Origin: an uncultured Rikenella sp.
GTDB lineage: Bacteria; Bacteroidota; Bacteroidia; Bacteroidales; Rikenellaceae
Length of the DNA stretch: 37,731 bases
NCBI RefSeq assembly: GCF_910579375.1
Contig: NZ_CAJTUJ010000008.1
Span: 1-37,731, forward strand
Direction of reading: 5' to 3'
Of the stretch, positions 24,462 through 32,187 are shown piece after piece. The notes beneath the pieces are model-generated. The model searched no databases. It was not told where the DNA came from and was given only the letters and a program-made list of their open reading frames with translations. Position numbers and translations under genes: made by a program. How positions within the stretch are numbered: the first letter of the stretch is position 1; each line of letters begins with the position of its first letter.

Positions 24462-24848
24462 TCAGACACGACGACGTGCCGGCGGACGGCAACCGTTATG
24501 GGGCAGCGGGGTAACGTCGACGATTTCGATCACTTCGATCCCGGCACCGTTGATGGTGCGGATAGCGGATTCGCGTCCCGAACCGGGCCCTTTGACATAC
24601 ACTTTCACTTTGCGCAGCCCGAGGTCATAAGCGACCTTGGCGCAATCTTGCGCTGCGGTCTGCGCTGCATACGGGGTGTTTTTCTTCGATCCCCGGAAGC
24701 CCATCTTCCCGGCGGAGCTCCAGCTGATGACCTGTCCTTCGCCGTTGGTGAGGGTGATGATGACGTTATTGAATGTCGAGTGGATGTGTGCCTGACCGAG
24801 GGCATCTACCTTCACGACTTTCTTTTTGACTGATGTTTTCTTTGCCAT
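24462..24848 (-). CDS. rpsK: 30S ribosomal protein S11
   Basis: A 128-aa platform protein of the small subunit. HIHSTFNNVIITLTNGEGQVISWSSAGKMGFRGSKKNTPYAAQ and the C-terminal GIEVIEIVDVTPLPHNGCRPPARRRV are diagnostic. It lies between rpsM and rpsD as usual. Confidence 0.98.
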   Translation of the reverse strand: MAKKTSVKKKVVKVDALGQAHIHSTFNNVIITLTNGEGQVISWSSAGKMGFRGSKKNTPYAAQTAAQDCAKVAYDLGLRKVKVYVKGPGSGRESAIRTINGAGIEVIEIVDVTPLPHNGCRPPARRRV

Positions 24849-24887
24849 AATTTTCTCTGCCTAATTGGAGTTAGGATAACCGATTAA

Positions 24888-25268
24888 CTACTTGGTTGCC
24901 TTTTTCTTGTTGGCAACGGTTTTCTTGCGTCCTTTCCGGGTCCGGGCATTGTTTTTGGTGCTCTGCCCGCGCACGGGAAGCCCCAGACGATGCCGAATCC
25001 CACGGTAGCAACCGATGTCCATCAGGCGTTTGATATTGAGCTGGATCGTGGAACGCAGTTCCCCTTCGACGCGCAGCCCTTCGCTGGCAATCACGTTACG
25101 GATGGCGCCGACCTGTTCGTCGGTCCAGTCTTTCACTTTGGTATCCTGGTCGATACCGGCCTTCTCCAGAATAATGGCGGCGGTACTTCTCCCGATGCCG
25201 TAGATGTAGGTGAGACCGATTACGCCTCGTTTATTTTTCGGTAAATCGACTCCGACAATACGTGCCAT
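24888..25268 (-). CDS. rpsM: 30S ribosomal protein S13
   Basis: A 126-aa head protein of the small subunit. MARIVGVDLPKNKRGVIGLTYIYGIGRS and GCYRGIRHRLGLPVRGQSTKNNARTRKG are typical, with a lysine-rich end. A 107-bp leader separates it from rpmJ; it holds the GGCATC/GATGCC stem at 25330-25359. Confidence 0.98.
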   Translation of the reverse strand: MARIVGVDLPKNKRGVIGLTYIYGIGRSTAAIILEKAGIDQDTKVKDWTDEQVGAIRNVIASEGLRVEGELRSTIQLNIKRLMDIGCYRGIRHRLGLPVRGQSTKNNARTRKGRKKTVANKKKATK

Positions 25269-25329
25269 ATGTGTGTTTTGTCTTTTTCTTGGAATGGTTT
25301 AAAACTCAGTTTCGACTCGCTCTCCCCGT

Positions 25330-25359
25330 GGCATCAAACTATATAAATAGAGGGATGCC
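25330..25359 (-). promoter_or_regulatory. Stem-loop in the rpmJ-rpsM spacer
   Basis: GGCATC and GATGCC flank an 18-nt AT-rich loop. It sits 62-91 nt before the rpsM start codon. In Escherichia coli the rpsM leader is the target of S4 feedback, but no sequence match to that target is claimed here. Confidence 0.3.
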
Positions 25360-25375
25360 CCAAAGGAGTAGCCAA

Positions 25376-25492
25376 TCACCCCTGACGCATCTTGAGTTTG
25401 GGGTTTTTCTTGCAAATGACGTACACGCGCCCTTTGCGGCGTACGATTTTGCAGTCTTCGCTGCGTTTTTTGATGGATGCTCTGACTTTCAT
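25376..25492 (-). CDS. rpmJ: 50S ribosomal protein L36 (zinc ligands partly lost)
   Basis: A 38-aa protein, MKVRASIKKRSEDCKIVRR...KLKMRQG, found between infA and rpsM as expected. The zinc-binding form has four ligands (Cys11, Cys14, Cys27, His33); here positions 11 and 33 are Ser and Leu, while Cys14 and Cys27 remain. It therefore belongs to the zinc-independent type or an intermediate of it. Start and stop fit the conserved protein exactly. Confidence 0.95.
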   Translation of the reverse strand: MKVRASIKKRSEDCKIVRRKGRVYVICKKNPKLKMRQG

Positions 25493-25550
25493 CGTGTTGT
25501 GTTGTTTTCTTTCAGTGGTTCCGCCCCTGAGAGAGGGTCGGCCTGCAAAA

Positions 25551-25769
25551 TTACTTGTAGCGGAACGAAATGCGTCCTTTCGACAAATCGTAGGGGGACA
25601 TTTCGACCTTTACTTTATCCCCGGGGAGAATCTTGATGTAGTGCATCCTCATCTTTCCGGAGATGTGGGCGGTGATTATGTGACCGTTGTCCAGCTCCAC
25701 GCGGAACATGGCGTTGGACAGGGCTTCGATAATGGTACCGTCCTTTTCAATCGCTGCTTGTTTGGCCAT
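25551..25769 (-). CDS. infA: Translation initiation factor IF-1
   Basis: A 72-aa OB-fold protein of normal length: GTIIEALSNAMFRVELDNGHIITAHISGKMRMHYIKILPGDKVKVEMSPYDLSKGRISFRYK. It binds the A site of the 30S subunit during initiation. It lies between map and rpmJ, the conserved order in this phylum. Confidence 0.98.
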   Translation of the reverse strand: MAKQAAIEKDGTIIEALSNAMFRVELDNGHIITAHISGKMRMHYIKILPGDKVKVEMSPYDLSKGRISFRYK

Positions 25770-25810
25770 TCGGTTGATTGGTTAAAGCATTGCTTTGCGA
25801 ACCGCCGGTC

Positions 25811-26596
25811 TCAATCGATCGGCAGCCCTTTTTCGATATACTCGAAAGTGGTGAGGACATCCGGCCCCTGCTCGGTAATCGCCACGGCGAATTCGAAGTG
25901 CGCAGAGGGCTTCCGGTCGGCGGTTCTGACAGTCCAACCGTCCCGTTCAAAGATGACGTTCCGGGTGCCGAGGTTGATCATGGGCTCGATACAGAGCACC
26001 ATGCCGGCCTTCAGCCGAGGCCCGCTGCCGCGTTTCCCGTAGTTGGGAACCTGCGGCTCCTCGTGCAGGTGGCGTCCGAGTCCATGTCCGACCATTTCGC
26101 GTACGACGGTCATTCCATGTCCCTGTGCATATTCCTGTACGGCGTGGGAAATATCGCCGATGCGATTTCCGACATGCGCCTGCGCAACACCTCTATAAAG
26201 GGCTTCCTTGGTGACGTCCAGCAGCTCGCGCACACGAGGCGCCAAGCTGTCCATACCTCCTACAGCGAATGTGTAGGCGGAGTCGCCATGAAAACCGTTC
26301 ATAAATGCGCCGCAGTCTACCGACAAGATGTCGCCCTCCTGCAAAGCATAACCCGACGGAATCCCGTGCACGATCTGTTCGTTCACCGACATACAGAGTG
26401 TGGCGGGAAAGCCTCCGTAACCTTTGAAGTTCGGCACTGCGCCCTGCGAACGAATATACTCCTCAGCTAAAGCATCCAGCTCCCGGGTGGTAACTCCCGG
26501 ACGGATGTTACGCCCCACAAGGGCTAAGGTGCGGCTGACGAGCTGGTTGCTTTGGCGCAGCAGTTCGATCTCCTCTTTGGTTTTCAGGTATATCAT
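25811..26596 (-). CDS. map: Methionine aminopeptidase, type I
   Basis: A 261-aa enzyme removing the initiator methionine. The five metal ligands are seen in DILSVDCGAFMNGFHGDSAYTF (two Asp), GHGLGRHLHEEPQVPNYG (His), LCIEPMINLG (Glu) and ITEQGPDVLT (Glu). Length is normal. A 118-bp gap separates it from secY; it contains a short AGAACC/GGTTCT stem (26611-26637). Confidence 0.97.
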   Translation of the reverse strand: MIYLKTKEEIELLRQSNQLVSRTLALVGRNIRPGVTTRELDALAEEYIRSQGAVPNFKGYGGFPATLCMSVNEQIVHGIPSGYALQEGDILSVDCGAFMNGFHGDSAYTFAVGGMDSLAPRVRELLDVTKEALYRGVAQAHVGNRIGDISHAVQEYAQGHGMTVVREMVGHGLGRHLHEEPQVPNYGKRGSGPRLKAGMVLCIEPMINLGTRNVIFERDGWTVRTADRKPSAHFEFAVAITEQGPDVLTTFEYIEKGLPID

Positions 26597-26714
26597 TTAT
26601 ATATAATAGAAGAACCTTTTTCTCGAAATCCGGTTCTACGGGTCGCTCGAACGATTCGGTTCGGATCAAGGGTGCGAACAATCATAGATGACCGTCCGCC
26701 CCATCCCCGAGACG

Positions 26715-28043
26715 TTAGTTCAAGCGTCCTTTCATCCGCCCGCTCTTCATCAGACCGTCGTAGTGTCTCAAGAGCAGGTGGGATTCGATCTGCTGCAAAG
26801 TATCCAGCACCACCCCGACGAGGATCAACAGGGAAGTTCCGCCGTAGAACAAGGCGAACTGTCCGTCGACGCCGATCATCCGCGCGAAGACCGGCAGAAT
26901 CGCCACGATCGCGAGGCAGATCGACCCCGGCAAGGTGATCCGGGTCATAATGGTGTCCAAATAGCTGGCCGTCTGTTTCCCCGGTTTGATACCCGGAATG
27001 AAACCGCCGTTTCGCTTCATGTCGTCGGCCATCTGGTTGGTATTGACGGTAATGGCGGTATAGAAGTAGGTGAAGGCCATCACCAAGAGGCCGAACACGA
27101 GGTTATACCAAAAACCGTAAATATTACCGAAAACAGCCCCCAAACCTTGCGTAGCTTCGAATTTGGTGAAGATCAGCGGCAGCATCATGATCGCCTGTGC
27201 GAAGATGATCGGCATCACCCCGGCAGCATTAATCTTGAGCGGGATGTATTGCCGAACGCCGCCGTACTGTTTATTCCCGACGATCCGCTTGGCATACTGC
27301 ACGGGAATCTTCCGAACGGCCTGCACCAAGGCAATCGTCCCCGCAAACACGAGGAACAGCAGCACCAATTCCACGATCAGCATGACGAATCCCCCGCCTG
27401 CCGTCGTAAACCGGGCGTTCATCTCAGCAAGGAACGCATGCGGGAGTCTGGCGATAATCCCGATCATAATGATCAAGGATACCCCGTTCCCGATCCCCTT
27501 GTCGGTGATCTTCTCGCCGAGCCACATCACAAACATCGTCCCGGCAATCAAGACCATCGTCGCACTGAACGTGAAGAGGAACGATCCGGCCCCCAGCACG
27601 AATGCGGAAGGCAGCAGCTGATAGTTCAAGTTAGCCAAATACGCCGGCGCCTGAATCAGGAGAATCCCGATGGTGAGATATCTGGTCCACTGATTGATCT
27701 TCCGCCGTCCGCTTTCGCCTTCCTTCTGCAATTTCTGGAAGTACGGAATCGCAATCCCGAGAAGCTGGATCACGATCGAAGCGGAGATATAAGGCATAAT
27801 CCCCAATGCAAAGATCGACGCATTGGAGAACGCCCCCCCAGAGAAGATGTCGAGCAGCCCCAAAATCCCGTCAGCGGTCTGTTTCTGGAGTCCCGATCCG
27901 GAGAGTGCTTCCGGATTGATCCCCGGCAGCACGACGAAACTCCCCAGCCGATAAATCAGAAGCAGCCCCAAAGTGTAGAGGATGCGATTCCGCAGCTCCT
28001 CGATTTTGAAGATGTTCCGAATGGTGTCTATTAATTTTTTCAT
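26715..28043 (-). CDS. secY: Protein translocase subunit SecY
   Basis: A 442-aa channel protein with ten predicted membrane helices. It begins MKKLIDTIRNIFKIEELRNRILYTLGLLLIYRLG; the plug region ALSGSGLQKQTADGILGLLDIFSGGAFSNASIFALGIMPYISASIVIQLL is conserved. It forms the Sec pore with SecE and SecG. It is part of the spc operon downstream of rplO. Confidence 0.98.
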   Translation of the reverse strand: MKKLIDTIRNIFKIEELRNRILYTLGLLLIYRLGSFVVLPGINPEALSGSGLQKQTADGILGLLDIFSGGAFSNASIFALGIMPYISASIVIQLLGIAIPYFQKLQKEGESGRRKINQWTRYLTIGILLIQAPAYLANLNYQLLPSAFVLGAGSFLFTFSATMVLIAGTMFVMWLGEKITDKGIGNGVSLIIMIGIIARLPHAFLAEMNARFTTAGGGFVMLIVELVLLFLVFAGTIALVQAVRKIPVQYAKRIVGNKQYGGVRQYIPLKINAAGVMPIIFAQAIMMLPLIFTKFEATQGLGAVFGNIYGFWYNLVFGLLVMAFTYFYTAITVNTNQMADDMKRNGGFIPGIKPGKQTASYLDTIMTRITLPGSICLAIVAILPVFARMIGVDGQFALFYGGTSLLILVGVVLDTLQQIESHLLLRHYDGLMKSGRMKGRLN

Positions 28044-28078
28044 GAGCCGAAAAAGGTAGGCAATGGAAAACGAATCGT

Positions 28079-28525
28079 TTACAGTTTAGTTACCGTCCCT
28101 CCCTGTCCTTCGATGGCCGCCTGAGCGGTTTTCGAGAAGGCGTTGGCCGTAACGTCCACCTTTTTGGTCAAAGTCCCGGTACCGAGAATTTTCACCACAT
28201 CGTTCTTCGATACAAGACCCGCCGCAACGAGTTCAGCCTGCCCGATCGCAGTCGCCCCCGTCTTAGCCACCAAGGCTTCGATAGCGCCGAGGTTAACCGT
28301 CTTGAAAACGACTTTATTGATGTTGGTAAACCCAAATTTCGGCAACCGGCGTTGCAGCGGCATCTGACCGCCCTGGAAACCGCGTTTGCTCTTGTACCCC
28401 GACCGCGACTGGGCGCCTTTATGCCCACGGGTAGAAGTTCCGCCGTATCCCGACCCTTGTCCGCGTCCGATGCGTTTTTCGCTGTGCGTGGAGCCTTTGG
28501 CGGGTTTGATATTACTGAGGTTCAT
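28079..28525 (-). CDS. rplO: 50S ribosomal protein L15
   Basis: A 148-aa protein. MNLSNIKPAKGSTHSEKRIGRGQGSGYGGTSTRGHKGAQSRSG is the basic glycine-rich extension that enters the 23S core; the globular domain follows. It lies in normal order between rpmD and secY. Confidence 0.98.
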   Translation of the reverse strand: MNLSNIKPAKGSTHSEKRIGRGQGSGYGGTSTRGHKGAQSRSGYKSKRGFQGGQMPLQRRLPKFGFTNINKVVFKTVNLGAIEALVAKTGATAIGQAELVAAGLVSKNDVVKILGTGTLTKKVDVTANAFSKTAQAAIEGQGGTVTKL

Positions 28526-28560
28526 AATCTTAAGTGTCTCTCTGGAGTTAAGAAAATCGG

Positions 28561-28743
28561 TTATTTAACGTCTTCAACGGCAACGAGATGTTTTACCTTC
28601 TCGATCATGCCCAAGATGTGAGGACATTTGTTGTGTTCAACGCTCTGGCGAATCTTGCGGAGCCCGAGCGCGTCCAAATTGGCCCGTTGCATTTTGGTTG
28701 CACCGATGCGGCTTTTGGTCTGGGTGATTTTAACTATGGCCAT
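28561..28743 (-). CDS. rpmD: 50S ribosomal protein L30
   Basis: A 60-aa protein: MAIVKITQTKSRIGATKMQRANLDALGLRKIRQSVEH is the characteristic part. Normal length and order, between rpsE and rplO. Confidence 0.97.
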   Translation of the reverse strand: MAIVKITQTKSRIGATKMQRANLDALGLRKIRQSVEHNKCPHILGMIEKVKHLVAVEDVK

Positions 28744-28823
28744 TTCGCTGTATAGTTACTGTTGGTTGTTGGGGTATCTCTGGGATCAACGGCATGAGGC
28801 GCCGAAACCGCTCGATGCGAGAA

Positions 28824-29342
28824 CTACCCGTTGAATACTTTGGTGAGTGAAATCCCGCGGGTTTCGGCAATGGTCACGGCATCGCGCAGTTCGGCCAACG
28901 CGGTAACCGTCGCCTTAACGAGGTTGTGCGGGTTCGAAGAGCCTTTACTCTTAGCGAGCACGTTCTTCACGCCGACGCTTTCCAGCACGGCACGCATAGC
29001 CCCCCCTGCAATCACCCCGGTACCGGGAGATGCCGGACGCAGCAACACTCTGGAGCCGCTGAATTTAGCCACCTGTTCGTGCGGAATGGTCCCTTTGAGA
29101 ATCGGCACTTTGATGAGGTTTTTCTTGGCGTCTTCCACCCCTTTGGCGATCGCTGCGGTGACTTCGGAAGCTTTCCCCAAGCCGTAGCCCACGATGCCGT
29201 TTTCATTCCCCACGACGACGATAGCGGAAAAAGTGAAGGTACGTCCCCCTTTGGTCACTTTCGTCACGCGCTGAATACTTACCAGCCGATCTTTGAGTTC
29301 GATGTCGCTGGTGCGTACTTTTTTTATGTTGTTTGCTGACAT
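28824..29342 (-). CDS. rpsE: 30S ribosomal protein S5
   Basis: A 172-aa protein: DRLVSIQRVTKVTKGGRTFTFSAIVVVGNENGIVGYGLGKASEV is the dsRNA-binding domain and the C-terminal half holds ASPGTGVIAGGAMRAVLESVGVKNVLAKSKGSSNPHN. Needed for decoding accuracy. Normal order. Confidence 0.98.
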   Translation of the reverse strand: MSANNIKKVRTSDIELKDRLVSIQRVTKVTKGGRTFTFSAIVVVGNENGIVGYGLGKASEVTAAIAKGVEDAKKNLIKVPILKGTIPHEQVAKFSGSRVLLRPASPGTGVIAGGAMRAVLESVGVKNVLAKSKGSSNPHNLVKATVTALAELRDAVTIAETRGISLTKVFNG

Positions 29343-29366
29343 AATAATCGGTTGTTATGGAATGTG

Positions 29367-29729
29367 TTAGAATTTCAGCCCGCCTTCGCGTGCCGCTTCA
29401 GCGAGTTGTTTCACACGCCCATGATAGAGGTATCCGTTGCGGTCGAAAGCGACTCCGGAGATTCCGGCAGCAATTGCTTTCGCAGCCACCGCTTTCCCCA
29501 CGAGGGCCGCTACTTCGGTCTTTTTCAGTCCTTTAGCCGCCGCAACCACCTCTTTGTCCAGCGACGAAGCGGATGCCAAGGTCTTTCCGGCCCGGTCGTC
29601 GATCACCTGAGCGTAGATTTGCTTGTTACTGCGAAAAACCGTCAGGCGCGGAGCTTCAGCCGTTCCGTTCACGATTTTGCGAATGCGCATCTTGATGCGT
29701 GCGCGTCTTGCTATTTTAGTGAGTGCCAT
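29367..29729 (-). CDS. rplR: 50S ribosomal protein L18
   Basis: A 120-aa 5S rRNA-binding protein. RLTVFRSNKQIYAQVIDD and AFDRNGYLYHGRVKQLAEAAREGGLKF are typical. It lies 24 nt before rpsE and 13 nt after rplF. Confidence 0.98.
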   Translation of the reverse strand: MALTKIARRARIKMRIRKIVNGTAEAPRLTVFRSNKQIYAQVIDDRAGKTLASASSLDKEVVAAAKGLKKTEVAALVGKAVAAKAIAAGISGVAFDRNGYLYHGRVKQLAEAAREGGLKF

Positions 29730-29742
29730 TGTTTCTTAGCTG

Positions 29743-30300
29743 TTATTTGGAGTTAGCCGACTTACCTGCCTTACGCCGCAGTTGTTCGCCCACGAACTTG
29801 ATACCTTTACCCTTATACGGTTCCGGCTTGCGCAGCGAGCGGATCTTGGCTGCCACTTGTCCGAGCAATTGTTTGTCCGCGCTCTTGAGGGTCAGAATAG
29901 GGTTCCCTTTCTTTTCCGCAAAAGCTTCGGCTTTCACTTCCGCCGGGAGCATGATATGAATATCGTGCGAATACCCCAAGCTCAACTCCAGGATCTGCCC
30001 CTTGACTTCGGCTTTGAAACCGACGCCGATGAGTTCCTGTTTGGTTTCATATCCGGTCGAAACGCCGTGCACCATATTGGCGATCAGCGCACGATAAAGC
30101 CCGTGCATCGACCGGTGCCGCGGCTGATCGGTCGGCCGGGTCACATGGATTTCTTCTCCCTCGACCTTCACGGTGATGTCCGGATCGACTTTCTGAGAAA
30201 GTTGTCCGAGAGGGCCTTTCACGCTGACCACATTATCGGCGCCCACGGTAACGGTAACGCCTTTAGGCAGGTTTACAGGTAATTTTCCGATTCTTGACAT
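29743..30300 (-). CDS. rplF: 50S ribosomal protein L6
   Basis: A 185-aa protein starting MSRIGKLPVNLPKGVTVTVG, the standard L6 N-terminus. An in-frame extension to 30363 overlaps the rpsH end and is rejected. The C-terminal SLRKPEPYKGKGIKFVGEQLRRKAGKS is diagnostic. It lies near the GTPase-associated region of the 50S subunit. Confidence 0.98.
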   Translation of the reverse strand: MSRIGKLPVNLPKGVTVTVGADNVVSVKGPLGQLSQKVDPDITVKVEGEEIHVTRPTDQPRHRSMHGLYRALIANMVHGVSTGYETKQELIGVGFKAEVKGQILELSLGYSHDIHIMLPAEVKAEAFAEKKGNPILTLKSADKQLLGQVAAKIRSLRKPEPYKGKGIKFVGEQLRRKAGKSANSK

Positions 30301-30328
30301 TGCGTATTGTCTTGATTGTGAGTGTTGA

Positions 30329-30727
30329 TTAATATACGTAGCACAGCACTTCGCCGCCCACATTGTCCCGCCGCGCCTGTTTATCGGTCATCACCCCTTT
30401 AGAGGTAGAGACGATGGCGATTCCGAGGCCGTTCATCACCCGCGGCATCTCGGCCGCGTTGGAGTACTGCCGCAATCCCGGCCGACTCACGCGCGTCAAA
30501 GCTTTGATCGCCGGAGTTTTGGTTTCGGGATGGTACTTCAAGGCTATCTTAATGGTAGAGAAGCCTTTTTCGTTTTTTCCGAATTTGTAAGCGAGGATGT
30601 AGCCCTGTTCATGGAGGATGCGTACGATCTCTTGCTTGATTTTCGAGCCGGGAGCTTCAACCACTTTGTGGTTGGCTTTCACCGCGTTTCTGATACGAGT
30701 CAGAAGATCTGCTATCGGATCTGTCAT
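30329..30727 (-). CDS. rpsH: 30S ribosomal protein S8, first gene of the split operon
   Basis: A 132-aa protein: MTDPIADLLTRIRNAVKANHKVVEAPGSKIKQEIVRILHEQGYI at the N-terminus and the C-terminal STSKGVMTDKQARRDNVGGEVLCYVY are typical. S8 binds helix 21 of 16S rRNA. Elsewhere rpsN (S14) normally precedes it; here no rpsN, rplE or rplX is found and instead a consensus promoter lies 93 nt upstream. An 86-nt leader with a short hairpin (30775-30798) is predicted. Confidence 0.98.
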   Translation of the reverse strand: MTDPIADLLTRIRNAVKANHKVVEAPGSKIKQEIVRILHEQGYILAYKFGKNEKGFSTIKIALKYHPETKTPAIKALTRVSRPGLRQYSNAAEMPRVMNGLGIAIVSTSKGVMTDKQARRDNVGGEVLCYVY

Positions 30728-30774
30728 GGTTAAAAAATGAGTTGTTTTTCTTTGTTTATCAATACATTGCAGCC

Positions 30775-30798
30775 ATCGTGCCTACAAGTGCAGACGAT
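30775..30798 (-). promoter_or_regulatory. Stem-loop in the rpsH leader
   Basis: ATCGT/ACGAT with an inner CTGC/GTAG stem sits in the leader between the predicted start point (about 30813) and the rpsH ATG. S8 represses its own operon in Escherichia coli by binding a leader structure, so this could be a feedback site, but no S8-site consensus was proven. Confidence 0.35.
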
Positions 30799-30819
30799 AC
30801 AACTGGCCGTAAAGAGTGG

Positions 30820-30850
30820 CAAAGTTACAAACTATTCCTTTATAATCAAA
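30820..30850 (-). promoter_or_regulatory. Consensus promoter of the rpsH-rplQ operon
   Basis: On the minus strand TTTG (30850-30847), exactly 19 nt, then TAACTTTG (30827-30820): a perfect match to the Bacteroidota housekeeping promoter. It is the only promoter seen for the 8-kb ribosomal block. Confidence 0.85.
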
Positions 30851-30919
30851 TTATTAGAAGGGTTTTCTTTCCGATTTCGACGAAAGAGGGATTCTTTGAT
30901 GCGGAGAGGGTTGTTTTGA

Positions 30920-31132
30920 AATCGGCACGGGTTTCGAGCAGGGCCGGGTGCTCCGGGCTTCCGCAACTACGCCTCGGGCGAATCGGGTGGCGACGGCAAC
31001 TATGGCTACAGCTGGTCGCTCACGGCCAGCGGGGCTAACGGGGTGTTCTTGAGTTTCGGCGTGACGAGCCTCAATGCCTGCAATGCGTATCGTCGTGCCT
31101 ACGGTTTTCAGTTGCGTTGCCTCTCGGAATAA
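30920..31132 (+). pseudogene. Remnant of a FISUMP-domain gene
   Basis: An open stretch of 70 codons bounded by a TGA at 30917-30919 and the TAA at 31130-31132, with no start codon. From about 30950 it reads GAPGFRNYASGESGGDGNYG YSWSLTASG, then LNACNAYRRAYGFQLRCLSE, which is the C-terminal third of a FISUMP domain (G-F/Y-R-x-Y-x-SG, YSWS in place of YYWSS, and the RCLSE end). No upstream part of the domain is found; the 5' border falls within about 100 bp of the rpsH promoter. It is therefore a broken gene or a stored partial cassette. Its last 35 bp and the DNA after it match the window start. Confidence 0.75.
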
Positions 31133-31233
31133 ACGCCGCGGGCCCGCGGGGGGCAAAGGGCCGGGTCTACCCTAAAAATAAGGGCAGCCTCTACCCGAAA
31201 GCTACCCCAAGCAACTGGCCGCATCTACCCTAC
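31101..31233 (+). repeat. Copy 2 of the FISUMP-end repeat
   Basis: 31101-31135 match 85-119 with one mismatch. After the stop codon the order GGGCAAAGGGC, GGCAGCCTCTACCCGAAA, CCCCAAGCAACTGGCC, TACCCTA is shared with copy 1, with small insertions between. Beyond 31233 the two loci differ. Confidence 0.75.
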
Positions 31234-31249
31234 TTTTGAGTGGAATCTT

Positions 31250-31766
31250 GCGGTTCGAAGAACCGCCCGGGCCGGAGCCACCTCAGGCGTAGGCCTGCAA
31301 CTTCGCGAAGCTCGTTTGCGGAGCTCGTTTTAGGCCACGCTGGCTCCGACCCGTATCATTTACGCTCTTGGATGAAGTGGGCTGGACGCCCGGGAGATAT
31401 CGCAATTTTCGACGCGTGAGCGGCGTGTTGCGGGCCTCCCGAAGGCGTCCGGCCCGCACGACCCAAAGGGTCGCAAGAGCAACACCTCGTTCACCGCCCA
31501 AAGCTGTCGGGTTCGGCCTGTCGCCCACTCCCCCGAGGCGCTCCGCGCCTCGGCGACAAGGCCGGCGACCCTAAAGGGTCGCAAGAGTTCAGCCCAATCC
31601 ACCGCCTCAATTTTGCGAGGTTCGCCGCCAGCGGTGACTGCAACGGGCTCCGTCGAGTGCAGTCCGCCGCGTGGGGTGGCGGCGAACTGCGCGGCTCAAA
31701 GAGCCGCAGATGCTCGGCCAAATGCTCGGCCCAGCGCGGCGGGAAAACCGATTACGGTTTCCCGCC
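31250..31766. repeat. Cluster of GC-rich REP-like hairpins
   Basis: Seven inverted repeats: 31250-31266 (GCGGTTC-gaa-GAACCGC), 31429-31458 (TGCGGGCC/GGCCCGCA), 31459-31473 (CGACCC-aaa-GGGTCG), 31533-31553 (CCGAGGCG/CGCCTCGG), 31565-31582 (GCGACCC-taaa-GGGTCGC), 31691-31707 (GCGGCTC-aaa-GAGCCGC) and 31738-31766 (GGCGGGAAA..CCG/CGGTTTCCCGCC with a 1-nt bulge). Two of them (31459 and 31565) share the trailing CAAGAG or AAGAG. The sizes, the AAA loops and the shared flank suggest one repeat family with compensating changes in the stems. Confidence 0.7.
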
Positions 31767-31910
31767 TGAAGAACAAGCACAGCCCAAAGCTCGCCCCAAT
31801 TCTCTGCCCCGTGTCCGCCTCACTGCGGCTCCGCTGTCGCTCCGCCACGTTTTCGCGCGCCCCGTTCTTCGTTCGCGCGCCTTGGGAGATCTTTGTCCCG
31901 CCTCGAACTG

Positions 31911-31932
31911 TTCCTTTTGTGAACAAAAGGAA
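31911..31932. repeat. Near-perfect 22-bp palindrome
   Basis: TTCCTTTTGT and ACAAAAGGAA flank the two bases GA: a perfect 10-bp inverted repeat. It lies at the start of the first 67-bp direct repeat; the second repeat copy keeps only the right half in good form. Confidence 0.75.
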
Positions 31933-31985
31933 CCGAAAAAACTTTAGACGGATGCTTACGCATCCTCAAACTGCTGACGGCCCAA
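31919..31985. repeat. 67-bp direct repeat, copy 1
   Basis: Begins GTGAACAAAAGGAACC and ends CTGACGGCCCAA; a GGATGC-TTAC-GCATCC stem lies in the middle. It matches 32188-32254 over its whole length with a handful of substitutions. Confidence 0.8.
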
Positions 31986-32187
31986 CCCAGTTTGCGCGCC
32001 TGGAGAAATCTTGTCAAAACACACAAGTGCATTTTGACGATTCCCCTCTTATCTTAAGGCGTGGCGCGCGATCTGGTCATTGCCCGGACGGGTACTGTTC
32101 TTTTTAACTTCGCTCCGCTTGTTTTCCTCCTCGCCGCTCGGCAATTTGCAAACTTTGTTTGCATTGCCCTCGCTGGTAGCGTCGGTT

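Noticed and set aside
26688..28034. A 448-codon plus-strand frame antisense to secY
   Set aside because: The minus strand encodes a complete SecY; the plus frame is rich in His, Asp and Gln with no family pattern.
30742..31038. A 98-codon plus-strand frame upstream of the FISUMP remnant
   Set aside because: It runs antisense through the rpsH leader and promoter and then out of frame through the remnant.
31250..31766. Possible CRISPR array
   Set aside because: The repeats are inverted and of varied sequence with irregular spacing; there are no regular direct repeats with equal spacers and no cas genes.
31613..32107. A 164-codon plus-strand frame in the repeat region
   Set aside because: It spans hairpins and part of a direct repeat, is rich in Arg, Pro and Ser, and has no domain or start signal.
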